A DNA stretch of 38,885 nucleotides from Cudoniella acicularis (taxonomy: Eukaryota > Ascomycota > Leotiomycetes > Helotiales > Helotiaceae). Made by a program: the position numbers and the translations under genes. The stretch covers positions 1-38,885 of the forward strand of contig JAAMPI010000405.1 of the NCBI GenBank assembly GCA_013054445.1. Direction: 5' to 3'. Below, piece by piece: positions 23,205 through 33,723 of the stretch. The notes beneath the pieces are model-generated. The model made no database searches. It saw only the letters and a list, made by a program, of their open reading frames with translations, and had not been told where the DNA came from. The stretch's first letter is position 1; the number at the start of each line of letters is the position of its first letter.

Positions 23205-25063
23205 ATGGAGAGGAAGAGGAAGCTTCCAGCACGCGGCTCGAGAGCAGAGTCTGCCAGCAAAAAGCGAGCTCCCTCCACTTCTCCTGATGAACGCAGACAA
23301 ACGCCCACTCCAGCTGTAGCTGCGCCGCCTCCGATCGTGGAAGAGAGCTTGCCAAAAAGCATTGCACCAGGCAAACCATTACCTACCCTTGATCACCCTC
23401 AGCCAGAAAATCTGCCTTCGAAGGAGTTCCAGACTGTGTCCGAAAGGTAACTGCTACCCCTCCGGCAATCCCATCGTGAATCCAGACTAATAGGTCATCT
23501 TGTCACAGCGGAGTTCTAGCAGAATCCTTAAATCGATCACGACAAAAATGGATCAGCGAGGGCATATTCGAGAAGTACTGGACGAAACCTGTGAAGAAGA
23601 AGGGCGCACCAGAGCAGCCGCCAAATAACCCGCCAAAAGACTCGATGACGAAGCTTGGGACATGCACAATAACTGTCGAGCCACACATTATCGAAGCTGT
23701 CATGTATGCGATCAAAGAGCCAAATACTCGTCCGACATTTACATCAGCAGCTCAGCAAACTATGTATCGTCCGATTATTCAGTATGGACCACCGAATGGG
23801 ATGATGCCTCCGCCAGCTTCCCCTTCCACCCAAAAACCATACCCACTTCCCAAGACAGCACAACCATCGCCCCGAACACAGCAAAATTGCATAACAAATT
23901 CAGTAAATCCAGCTACTGTACCAAATTCACCACAAGCAACCCCCTCGGCGCAATCAAATAGCGTTTTGTCGAGTCTTCCAAACGGCCAGCCTGCAGCCCA
24001 CCCAAATACACCACAACAAAACCCGCCACATCTTAACAATGCCCCACCGGCAGATGTAGCGGACAAAAGTAAAGACCCAGTCATACAAATGTTGGCCGAA
24101 AGAGCTTCGACAGATCCCGATTTGAAAGCTCTCATGAGAATTGTGGCAAATGGCCAAGCTTCTGCAGAGGAATTAAAGAAGTTTCAAAGTCACATTGACG
24201 ATTTAACACGTATACAAAAAGCACGTCAAGCTGCTATCCAAAACTCTCAGCCGACAACTCAACTTCCACCTCCTCCACCACCGGGGGCTAATACTCAAAT
24301 CAATAGCGGCGCACGGCCAGCTCTGAGCCCTGCGCCATCATCGTCACCTTCTATTCGAGCCGCCCCAACGCCTCCAGGCCCAGTTTCAACATCAAGCCAA
24401 TTTCAGCCGCAGCCGCAGGCATTACGATCGAAAGGCCCAGTCCCTTCATCAAAACCCGACATATCTGGGGTCGTATTCGAATTTACAGGAGGCTCAGGTG
24501 ATCGATTCTTGTTCCCGAAATTCAGTATCTTAGACTATCGTCCACAAGGCGAGGTCATCGCATCGTTCTTGATCGTGCGCAAGGGTAGTGCTAGTGATTC
24601 ACCATCATATGATCCCACGTTGGACTATTACCAACCGATCACAATCCGGCTCTATGCCCACCAAGGTCGACAACTTGAAGCATTGCAAAAGGTCGTTGCT
24701 CCCCAAGATGAAGTGCGGAGGTACATGGATGATATCATGGACAACATGACTAGAGCAGAATATGTGCTACTGGCAATGCGCCTTCCAAAAGACGTCGAGC
24801 AGCCCCAACCAGAGAAGGATGATTCTACTCCTAAGACTGACCAGGTGGATAACCAGGTACTTTGGGCCACCACCAATCCAACTCCAGTTGCGAAGGTGAA
24901 GCCAGCGAAGAGGCTTCTGACCGAAGAGGAAAAAATACCAATCTTTCATAGGTTCAGTCACGCCGATTACTTAAACGTTAATGATCTTTGCAAGGATATC
25001 CGGGAAGCGTTTTATTGTCACATTGCGGTGGAGTTTGGACGGAACAGATCGGGACTGGGATAA
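23205..25063 (+). CDS. SWC3: SWR1 chromatin-remodelling complex subunit Swc3
   Basis: Nuclear subunit of SWR1, the complex that exchanges H2A for H2A.Z in nucleosomes. 598 residues from two exons: 23205-23446 and 23509-25063. The 62-bp intron has donor GTAACT, branch GACTAAT and acceptor CACAG, and restores 'TVSESGVLAESLNRSRQKWI'. The N-terminus is the characteristic basic 'RKRKLPARGSRAESASKKRA'. Residues ~80-160 carry the Swc3 domain ('SEGIFEKYWTKPVKKKG', 'YAIKEPNTRP'). A long Pro/Gln/Asn/Ser-rich disordered stretch follows (~170-390), then a conserved C-terminal module ('VVFEFTGGSGDRFLFPKFSIL', 'EYVLLAMRLP', 'FSHADYLNVNDLCKDIREAF'). The last ~10 residues after 'AVEFG' look unlike a family end, so a small 3' intron is possible. 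Divergent from the ABHD12-like gene. Confidence 0.85.
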
Positions 25064-26031
25064 TAAGGCGTCAAAAGAGCCATCGAGCTGTGGTCACGGA
25101 ATAAAATGGGTACTGTATTTTAGAAACAGACAACTATTCGTAGTCTCAATGAGAGGCACTGTGAAAGTAGGCCTTATGCCGACTTAATTTTTGCAACCTG
25201 CCTACGGCGATGAGATAACGCGCATGATCGAGGATCCTTCTGCAGTAGGTTGAAATGCTCACCAAATAAGAGAACAATTTCCCCCTGATTATTGATGTGA
25301 TTCAATGTCATGTAATGGGGGCAAACTAACATCTTAGGATGCGGACGATCCAGGCGTCGAATTTGAAGTTACAGACCTTCGGAATTTCTTTTGAAACGGG
25401 TTCCACTTCAACGTCGAAAAATCATAACAGCCATATCACGAAGAGTGTCAATAGATGCAGGGAAATTCCTCAATCTTGGAGACTTTCTTTACTACTACAA
25501 CTCAATCACCGCACGTGTTAGTATTTCTACTTTGTTTACATGAGCAATGAGCAAGGTTTCAAAACAGAAGCAAGTGTCCAGTTTCATCACTGTCGTACTT
25601 CCGTCCTGATTGGTGCCTTGAAAACATTCCCATATTTTTTGTGAATCGTTTTGACGCAATTCGGAATTCAAGATTATGATCATCTATTTGTTGATGATTT
25701 CAAGCGATTTGTTTCGGGGCTTCCCTAGTGGATTGGAACTGCATCGGAGTCATCTCCAGTACATCTGTCATTACTCAAGTTGGAGAGGGAATACTTGTGA
25801 CGCATTCTCCGTCTTCTACAAACGTCCATGGAATGACTAATAATGAAACACCTTCTCAATGTCTCCTTGAGGCGCGAAACGGGAATTGTATATCAGCTCA
25901 GCATGTCATCTCTTCTTGCTTATTGGTACCCAGGCATCTTTTTCGATTATTCAAGCTATCCTAACTGCAGTTACCAGTACTCGTTGCCTTCATCCCGTAC
26001 TCTATTGAAACTCATTTCCTTCAACCACGAT
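25064..26031. other. Intergenic interval, no gene seen
   Basis: Only short motif-free frames on both strands. The final bases (CTCATTTCCTTCAACCACG) form a pyrimidine-rich leader immediately before the ATG at 26032. An upstream in-frame ATG at 25843 would extend that gene by 63 residues of unlikely sequence. Confidence 0.45.
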
Positions 26032-26574
26032 ATGTCGAAATTGATTCGAAGGGATAGCCCGGAGGAAGGGCTATACTATGAGCCAAAATCCAACACTTTT
26101 CACATCACATCTTACCCACCACAGCCTTTCAAGTACGATATGTCAAAAAAACTCATTATTAAGAATGATCCCGCCGAAGGCATCTCAGACATGCATTACG
26201 AGCCAGAGTCTGATACGTTCCACACCACCTCTACTCCAGAGGAATCAGGCATAGAATACCATTCATCCGATGGACTTTTTCGCACACACTTCCAGATTCC
26301 TGAAGAGGTTTCTGAAAGTCTTCAATACCCAAAATTATTAATTCCGCCGGAAGTCCAACCTTACGATCAATTCATTACAGTCAATGAAAAGCTTACTCAC
26401 GACCTTTCAAATCGACTCAACGACTACTTCAGCAATAGTAGCAACAAAACAAGTGCTGAATTAGCTGAGGACCAAGTCAATTCCCGGATCGAGTCAATGA
26501 TTACCCTTACACGGTTATCTCTAGAACTTAAAGCCGAGCTAGATAAGCTAGTCATGCTTATATATTATTCTTAG
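26032..26574 (+). CDS. Hypothetical protein with an internal duplication, 180 residues
   Basis: Not recognised. The N-terminal half contains two related units: residues 1-30 (MSKLIRRDSPEEGLYYEPKS...TFHITS) and 37-70 (MSKKLIIKNDPAEG..., HYEPESDTFHTTS). Each has a 'D-P-x-E-G' turn and a 'YEPxSxTFH' motif. The C-terminal ~60 residues are predicted helical and possibly coiled ('DQVNSRIESMITLTRLSLELKAELDKL'). There is no signal peptide and no Cys, so an intracellular protein is likely. The start at 26032 is chosen because of the pyrimidine-rich leader and because the protein then begins with the repeat unit. The stop (TAG) lies at the very edge of an AT-rich, TpA-rich block, and the last residues 'VMLIYYS' look like repeat-derived sequence, so the original 3' end may have been lost to an insertion. 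Confidence 0.5.
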   Translation: MSKLIRRDSPEEGLYYEPKSNTFHITSYPPQPFKYDMSKKLIIKNDPAEGISDMHYEPESDTFHTTSTPEESGIEYHSSDGLFRTHFQIPEEVSESLQYPKLLIPPEVQPYDQFITVNEKLTHDLSNRLNDYFSNSSNKTSAELAEDQVNSRIESMITLTRLSLELKAELDKLVMLIYYS

Positions 26575-27535
26575 TATAATTATAGCGACCTAAAAGACTC
26601 TCGAATTAACGCTAAAAGGCAAGCGATATAGTTAGAAAATAGGGGCTATAAGGTTTAAAATTATATAAAAACGACTAATAAGAGCGTTAAGCTAGAAGTG
26701 TATATAGATGATGTCTATCTTGGCCGTCTTCACGAAGTTCTTAACACGAGTATATACTGTTATACGATAGGAGTGTTTGCACTTCCCAACCCGACGTCTC
26801 ACGTGAGCAGCGCCGCCTTTTCTCAGGCTCGGCTCAGGGCAGGCTTACCTTCGGCTCAGGCCTGCTCAGGTCTGCTCACCCTATTACATGACGCGGCGCA
26901 GCTAAGACTAACCTCACTAGAACTTTTAACGAGGGGCCTTTTAAGGCCCCTCCAGGGGGATCCCCAAAATGTGTTACCACTATATACTCCCAACTGTACT
27001 GGCACGGAGACCATAATCCAGTAGTATACTTTCCTAAATGTGCTATTTCGCTTGGCCAAAATTTCAAACTTTAAACACTTATAAAATACTCCTTAATAAT
27101 ATAAAAAATAGAACCGCTTTGGAACCTATACAACAACTATCGGATAGCACAATAAATTAGAATTGATCTATTTCTATAAAGCAATTACGGAATAAGCATG
27201 CGATAACCACTGCGACTTTTGACTTTCGGTTAATTTTGGTGATCGGCATACCTTAGACAGGGTAACGAATACTGAAAATAGCCGGGATGCCTAGTAACCA
27301 AAACCCACACGCAAGAACACCGAAACTTTGCGATTTTTTCATAATATTCTAAAAATTACAATATCTTAGTATAATACGTAAAACATATTAAGAATCGAGA
27401 AACGTAAACTCAGTTTCCCAAATTTCCAGCGTTGTTGTGGGTAAATTGAGGTTTTGAAGAGTTGAATAGGGTTGGCTGGTTGGCTGGTTGGTTAGGTGTC
27501 ACGTAGAATCAGAGCCGCCGCACATGGATTGAAGG
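26575..27535. other. AT-rich, RIP-like relic block with a GC-rich core
   Basis: 26575-26760 and 27060-27440 are AT-rich and crowded with TpA dinucleotides, as expected of repeat DNA hit by RIP-type C-to-T mutation. Between them, 26780-26970 is GC-rich with repeated GGCTCAGG-like units (about 26826-26880). Related CTCGGCTTAAGCTTGCTCACC text occurs near 30850-30885, suggesting a shared repeat family. 27455-27495 has three GGCTGGTT-like units. No intact element or gene. Confidence 0.45.
26931..26952. repeat. Inverted repeat (hairpin) with 10-bp arms
   Basis: GAGGGGCCTT, two T, AAGGCCCCTC. A perfect 10-bp-arm palindrome with a 2-nt loop inside the relic block; probably a structural remnant of a transposable element rather than a gene terminator. 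Confidence 0.7.
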
Positions 27536-27824
27536 TACGAAGGCCGCGGTCAGAAGTATGGAGAATACAGGGTATCACACCTAAATTTCAGGCTGTGCCT
27601 CCCTAAAGGCGTTCTCACGGTAACCAGAGGCCTCGTTAGTGACCATCCCCCTGTTTTACAGGGGATAGACCAATGATAGTGCCTTGAAAGCTCCAGGCCT
27701 TATGATTATCTCTAGGGTAGTATGCCTGTAACTATAGGGTATGATTCGCTGAAAACCTGCTTGTATAGGGTGTTATAGTGTATGATACCCTGTATTCTCC
27801 GTACTTCTGACCGCGGCCTTCGTA
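27536..27824. mobile_element. MITE with 42-bp terminal inverted repeats
   Basis: The left arm 27536-27577 and right arm 27783-27824 are reverse complements over 42 bp with one mismatch (AGTATGG versus AGTACGG). The arms begin TACGAAGGCCGCGG. The total length is 289 bp with no coding capacity inside. TA is present at both outer edges, consistent with the TA target-site preference of Tc1/mariner-type transposases, but because TA is part of the palindrome the target duplication cannot be proven here. The interior holds a smaller CCCCCTG-TTTTA-CAGGGG hairpin near 27647. Near-perfect arms suggest a fairly recent insertion compared with the decayed neighbours. Confidence 0.85.
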
Positions 27825-28171
27825 TTGATTGCATATTTATGTTGGGGTGATCGAGTGATTATGTAAGAGCACATGCACCCTGCTCTTGCGGCTCTGCGAG
27901 ACTAGGGAAGACTTCTCGTCAGATCGCCGCTCCGCTGATCAACATCGCCTTCGCCTCAGCCCTCTACGGAGTTGTCCTAAAGGAGTGGCAGATATAAGCC
28001 CTTCACTCTCTGAATTCACTTTTCCTCACGAGGAACACATGTATGGAGCATCGAGCACCGGAGCACGTAGATTGCTTATTCACATCCTTGCTCTCTTGGC
28101 TTGACATGAAATCTGCATTCGCACTAGCCTCCCTCAACCATATAACCCCGCCTTCCTTCCCTTACGGAACA

Positions 28172-30301
28172 ATGTCCCTTGTGCCCGACACACATGGCGG
28201 GCAAACGATATTCTCCAACCTCTGTTCCGATTGTCGAGACAAGTTGGACATGAGACATTTCAAGACTAAAGTGCAGGACCAGGCTATTGTGGAGTCAGGG
28301 AAGGCTAGTGATCCCGTTTACACTCTGATCCATGAGTACTCTTATAAGCCCGGAGTTTTGTCTACAGGTCAATCTCGAGATTGCGATCTGTGCGTGCTAG
28401 TGATAGATGACATTACCGAGGCGGAGGATACTGGTGGGCCAAGCTGGGAGCACCAATGGGAGAGAAAATGGGTTACGGGCAGATGGTTCGTTCAATGTCA
28501 AAGCACTGAGAAAGAATTGTTAGATCTTATGGTCTTAAATATCAAACTTGATGATGAGAAGTATAGTTCAATGGATCAGAACTTTATAATTGGGCGGGAG
28601 CACGTCTTGTTTGATATCAGAGCCAGCGCTGGTAAGTGCCCTATCTTTACTTTCAGACTACGAAATGGTCTTAAATGAAATAGGAGACCGGGCTGCAGAA
28701 TATATACCCAGTAGAGAATATGATATAAGCCATGGCTCTCGGGCAAACATTGAGCTTGCCAATAGTTGGGTTGGCCAATGTTTTCAAAACCATAAAATAT
28801 GTGGGTCTCAATCCTCAAACGCCCCGTTGCCGACAAGAGTTTTGGATATTGGAACACCAGATTGCGATAAAGTCCGCCTCTATGCTACAGGTGGACAATC
28901 TGGTAAATACGTCGCGCTGAGCTACTGTTGGGGCCAAAAGCAGCTGCAACGAACAACAACGGAGAACCTTGCTGCTAACTTCGATTCAATTGACTTCGAA
29001 GCACTTTCACCGACAATCAAAGATGCTATAACTGTCACGAGAAGCCTTGAATTGCGCTACATATGGATTGATGCCTTGTGCATTATCCAAGATTCCGCGG
29101 AAGACAAGATGAAAGAGCTTGCCAATATGGCCAACGTATATGAAAACGCCTCCATTACCCTTGTAGCTGCATCTGCCACAGGAGCTGATGAAGAATTCCT
29201 CAAACCAAAACCAATCCCAAAGATTGGCCCACGCATTCCTTATGGTCAGCAAGGCACCTTCTTTCTTCGGAGCCAAAGATACGCCCATGCAATAGATGTG
29301 GCTCCTGACCCGACCGAATCTCGAGCATGGTGTCTCCAAGAGAGTCTTCTCAGTCAACGATGCTTGGTCTACTCCTCACTGCATCTCTACTAGGCTTGCC
29401 AAGAACTTAGATACGCAGATCAGAATGTCTGTCTGGCCGTTAATAGTGATTCTCTTCCCAATAACATTCACCACTTCGTCCAAATTCTACCTACTGTCTT
29501 TCGGACCCAGCGGCAAGGAGATAAATTGCTCGAGGAGGATTGGAGGCAGCTTTGGGCTTTCTGGCGTGAGGTCGTTAGCGAGTACAGCTCCCGTCAGCTC
29601 TCTTTTCTGACTGACCGATTCCCTGCAATATCTACTGTCGTGAAGAAGGTCCGGATGTTAGTGGTGATGACTTCTGTGCCGGAATTTGGAAATCAAATAT
29701 TGCGCATGAACTACTCTGGAAGAAAGCCACAAAAGGGTATACGCTAGAGAGTCAACTCTCTCCAGTACAGCTTCGACCGAATGTTTACATTGCTCCAACT
29801 TGGTCATGGCTTTCTTTTCTAGGAAATGTCGTCTACCTTTCGTGTGCAATCTGCCCTGAGTTCAAAGTGAAGAATGTCGCAGTCGAACTAGTCAATCCCC
29901 TGGAACCATTTGGGCCCGTCAAAAGCGGAAGTGTGACTCTCATAGGACGGCTTGAACAGATCAGCATTTTTTATCAAAGCCGCATAGGTTTCTATTAGCT
30001 TGGACGGAAACAGAGAAGCCTATTAGAGATTTACCCCCAATTTGGCCATGGGAAGAGAGAAGCAAAAGGGTTTCCTGACACGAAAGATGAAATGGCCCAA
30101 GGCATGGAAGATGTATGGTGTATTGAGGTAGGCATAGAGAGTACAACACAGCGGTGGTCAAATACAGGTCCACGAGTTGGCTTAATACTAAAGCGGTTTG
30201 GTCCAGGAGATACGTTTCAACGAATTGGTCATTTTAATGAGATTACCAGTGTTAATCATTGGTTTCAGGGATCAGAGCTGAAGATGATTCAGGTTATTTG
30301 A
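28172..30301 (+). pseudogene. HET-domain (heterokaryon incompatibility) gene, disrupted
   Basis: HET proteins trigger incompatibility cell death after fusion of unlike hyphae. The N-terminus has paired CxxC motifs ('LCSDC', 'DCDLC'). After a possible 25-nt intron (28632-28656) the HET core follows: 'YVALSYCWGQKQ', 'LRYIWIDALCIIQD', 'MANVYENASITLVAASA' and 'SRAWCLQESLLSQRCLVYSS'. An in-frame TAG at 29391-29393 sits where the second HET gene in this window has Trp ('QLYWECQ' versus 'HLY-stop-ACQ'). The frame then stays open about 85 codons to a -1 shift near 29640-29656 and continues in the new frame ('DDFCAGIWKSN', 'PTWSWLSF') to another in-frame TAG at 29996-29998. The usual HET C-terminus ('VWCIEVG', 'GPGDTFQRIGHF', 'WFQGSELKMIQVI') ends at TGA 30299-30301. 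Start 28172 is chosen; an ATG at 28043 is in frame. Confidence 0.85.
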
Positions 30302-30976
30302 GGAGTAAAAGTGAGTCCTTGATGCAGAACCGACGGTCGGAGAGAAAATAAGAAATAAAATATTTAATACAACTACTTGCTTCGGACATGCTTAAGGGCT
30401 TGGAAAATAGCTTAAGTAATAGTAGCAACTGCTTAAGGATAAAGACAGAAATGAGGATTTTACCAGACGGTATATGTGAGCATCCTAGAATTATTCAAAA
30501 CTGCTTCTTCTTTTCATTTTCGCTGAACATATTTCTCGTCGAATGGGATAGGGGTTTTACAGAATAGCTAGCTTGGGGACTAGTGAGGCCGGATGCTTGG
30601 AAAACTGGTAAACGCAAAATAAATGGATATCATTACAGTAATCTATCACTACTGGAGAGCGTCCCAAAATGGTTCCGGAGTGACCCCGGTCGGAGTCAAA
30701 ACAGGAACCCCCTAAAGACAAGACGAGGAAAGTGTAACTGGGCTCCAAGGCAGCCAAAACAAGCCCCTGCGGATACTAAAATGGCTCTTTAATACATGGT
30801 CAGGCTTACTTAGCGTGTGCTCTGGCGGTACTCGGGAATGCTCACCCTCGGCTTAAGCTTGCTCACCTATAGTCCAGGCTAAAGCAGCAGCAGCTCAGGT
30901 CTAGAGATGGAAATGAAAAATGTCATGAAAACATTCCCATACTGAACTAGCTGTTATTTTTATTATTAATACTTAC
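30302..30976. other. Gene-free interval between HET gene 1 and the solo LTR
   Basis: No gene. 30790-30900 contains GC-rich GGCTTA/GCTCACC text similar to that at 26826-26880, probably a remnant of the same repeat family. The two overlapping open frames at 30557-30792 on opposite strands have no motif. Confidence 0.4.
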
Positions 30977-31194
30977 TGTTGGGAAGGATCAGGGGGTAAC
31001 AAGCAATACGTGAAGTATCAATTGTTGTAAAGTGGATTAGATTAGAAAGCTACGTACAAGCAGAGGCTCTGCCTACTTATAGGCAGGATCTTTGGAGGCC
31101 TATAGCTATTCGTGACTCAAACCGTGAGCCAGATCCTCGCTAAAGGCCATTGAATAAGAGTCAAATACTCGCTAGGGGTAATTGAATACCAACA
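30977..31194. mobile_element. Probable solo LTR, 218 bp
   Basis: The segment begins TGTTGGGAAGG and ends GAATACCAACA, giving the TG...CA ends and short TGTTGG/CCAACA inverted termini typical of Ty1/copia LTRs. It is flanked by CTTAC (30972-30976) and CTTAA (31195-31199), a 5-bp target-site duplication with one mismatch. No internal retroelement coding is seen beside it, so a solo LTR left by recombination fits best. Without a second copy for comparison this remains provisional. Confidence 0.5.
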
Positions 31195-31689
31195 CTTAAA
31201 ATCCCCCTAAATCAACTATAAGAAAATTAAAGAATATTATTATTAATAGAGATACTAAAAATTCAAAAATAATTACCTAATACTATATTCTATAATCTTA
31301 AATATATTTAAAGTAGTAGCGTCTAAGCAATATCTTGTTTTTAGAAGAAGAATTTACTATAATAAATAATATAAAGTATAGACTTTAAAAGTTCAAAGAT
31401 ATTATTTAGAGATAATAAATATAAGAGAGAAAACTTATTATAGTTAACTTCTAAGTCTGGGTATAGATCATCTTAATATATCATAGTATAGAGACGACTA
31501 TCACCTCGAGAGATATTATTAGATTGGAATCACGTGTTTCTGGATACTGGCGAGAGGCGTTTTGTGTAACCTCGATAGGCAGGCAGCCTTGGAGTAAAGA
31601 TGTTGAAACAATATCTCGACACTGCTTAGATCCTCCTCATTTGAAACGTCGCCATCTCTTCCCTTAGTAACTATATACCACTCTAAACC
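31195..31689. other. Very AT-rich, TpA-rich stretch upstream of HET gene 2
   Basis: 31200-31500 is extremely AT-rich with frequent TATA/TTAATA text, a RIP-like signature, and contains no open frame of note. The 190 bases nearest the ATG at 31690 regain normal composition and probably include the HET gene 2 promoter. Confidence 0.5.
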
Positions 31690-33723
31690 ATGGCCCGCTG
31701 CACCTATTGCCAAAAGCTCACATTTTCAGATCTCATTCTCCAGGAAGCCGACCTGGGAACAGACAAAAAAGTGGGCTATCGACACCAGCCCAGTTTCTCA
31801 GCTCTTGAAGCCTCAGCGAGATCTTGCGAACTATGCCATCTCTTGTGGACAGCATTAAAGGCAGAGGAGAGTACAGATAAAAATATAAGTGACGTGTCGG
31901 ATCAACAAAGAAGAGCATACTTGGACTCCCTGGATAGAGAATATCCTATTCACTTAATGAGTGGAACTGCTACTTTTGGGAATGAGCCTCCTCGAATAGC
32001 TAATTTTAACGTGGTTTGGAGTAGCCATTTCACTTCCCAACTAGGGATTTTCGCAGACGAGGGTATTCAAGCCACCATTCTCTATTTATTCTAAGCTAAC
32101 GGGCCTTGAGATTCCCCTGCTGCATTGTCGGAAGATGTTATTGGGAGGAAAGTTGACCAGTCTGCCGATTCTGAAGCAAATATTCAGAGAACACTCGCTT
32201 GGTTGCAGACATGTCTATCAACTCATCCGGGCTGCGTAATTGGAACTTTCCCATCATCTTTTGAAACTTGGTCCTTATCGCTTCCAACGCGATTAATCCG
32301 CATCCGGTCTGATAGAGGTTCGAGTCTAAGTATCACGCTTTACGAGTCAGCTGCCAATGAAAGTGGCGCGTACATTGCTCTCAGTCACTGCTGGGGGAGA
32401 CATCAGATTATCACTACCACGATAAGCACAATTGATGAGAGGAAGACCGGCATACCATTTTCGGCTTTATCAAAGACATTTCAAGATTCCATCATTTTGA
32501 CTCACAAACTTGGCGTAGAATATATATGGATTGATTCATTGTGTATTATTCAAGATAGTGGTAGTGACTGGGAGCAAGAAGCGGCACGGATGGGTACCGT
32601 TTATCAAAATGCGCTTCTGACAATTGCCGCTTCAGCAGCCAGTGATGGGCAAAAAGGATGTTTTTTCCCTCGAAGTCAGGTTTTGTCGCCTGTTGAGATT
32701 ACTTATAACGCCCCAATCCAAGATGGAAATAAGGGCGTTTACATTCAAGGGCGACTTCCCTATCTTGACGAAGATCTTGACGAAGCACCATTGAACAAAC
32801 GAGCCTGGACTTTGCAAGAGCACCTCTTATCAAAGAGAGTACTGCACTGCTGTGCCAACCAGCTATACTGGGAATGTCAATCAACCTGCTTTTCAGAATC
32901 AGGTTTGGAACTCCCACCTGTCTTTGGACTTCCTAAGATCCTCAACGAACAAAGCCCTGGCATTGATATTTTCAAGAATTATCAGTCTGCCCACTGGCAT
33001 TGGATGCGTCTGCTCAACGTATATTCCAAACGAGCTTTGACGAAAGATTTCGACAAGCTCCCTGCGCTCTCCGGCCTGGCTCATGAATTTGCGAAACAGA
33101 CGGGAGATCAGTACCTCGCTGGCCTTTGGAGACAGTTCCTCCCACTGGGGCTTTTGTGGGAAGTGAAAGATACGGCTGTTGCTCGTCGCGTGCCTGGCCG
33201 GGCACCGTCATGGTCTTGGGCTTCGGTTGAGGGGACACTCGGACTGTGTCGGAAGAGTTTGAGGAATATCTTTTTCCTGGTTGATGTGCTCGAAGCCCAG
33301 ACCACGCCTCTTGGACTCGATCCTTTTGGTCAGGTTCGAAGTGGGATTATCAAACTCAGAGCCAAAGTTGCTGGTGGTCTGTTCTGCTGCGCGGAAAGAA
33401 GCCCCAAGTGAGTGGAGGATAGTGATAAAGCTGCTGGGTTTTTTCCCCTTCGAATATCTGAGCTTGACGAGCATGTAGTGGGGTATTTTGCGCCCGATGA
33501 TACAACGTTGATCCCAAGTGCAGACAAGACTGCTTTGCTGGTTCTTGAGCAAGATCCTATTAATTCATATACTAAGACGGTGGAGGATAGGGATTATCTT
33601 GTACTGTTTGTGGAGCCGGTTATTGGGAAGGCGGATACATATGAGAGAATTGGAATGGGCTGTATTGCGGCTTCGACGAATTTCTTTGACCATGCTGAGT
33701 ATGTAGTTGTCTCTCTTGTGTAG
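31690..33723 (+). pseudogene. Second HET-domain gene, interrupted by one in-frame TGA
   Basis: Two exons, 31690-32062 and 32111 onward. The 48-bp intron has donor GTATTC and branch GCTAAC, and rebuilds 'FADE-DSPAALSEDVIGRKV'. The N-terminus carries CxxC pairs ('CTYC', 'CELC'). The HET domain is complete: 'AYIALSHCWGRHQ' (~211-223), 'VEYIWIDSLCIIQD' (~260-273), 'RMGTVYQNALLTIAASA', 'KRAWTLQEHLLSKRVLHCC' and 'QLYWECQSTCF', followed by 'RAPSWSWASVEG'. The frame stops at TGA 33409-33411 (557 residues), but the same frame continues open for 103 codons with protein-like sequence ('EDSDKAAGFFPLRISELDEHVV', 'DRDYLVLFVEPV') to 33723, where HET proteins usually end. It may therefore be a nonsense allele, a functional C-terminally shortened protein, or a readthrough case; no efficient readthrough context (CTA after the stop) is present. 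Confidence 0.85.

Noticed and set aside
32318..32332. B-box-like GGTTCGAGTC
   Set aside because: It lies inside HET gene 2 coding sequence, with no A box or stems upstream.
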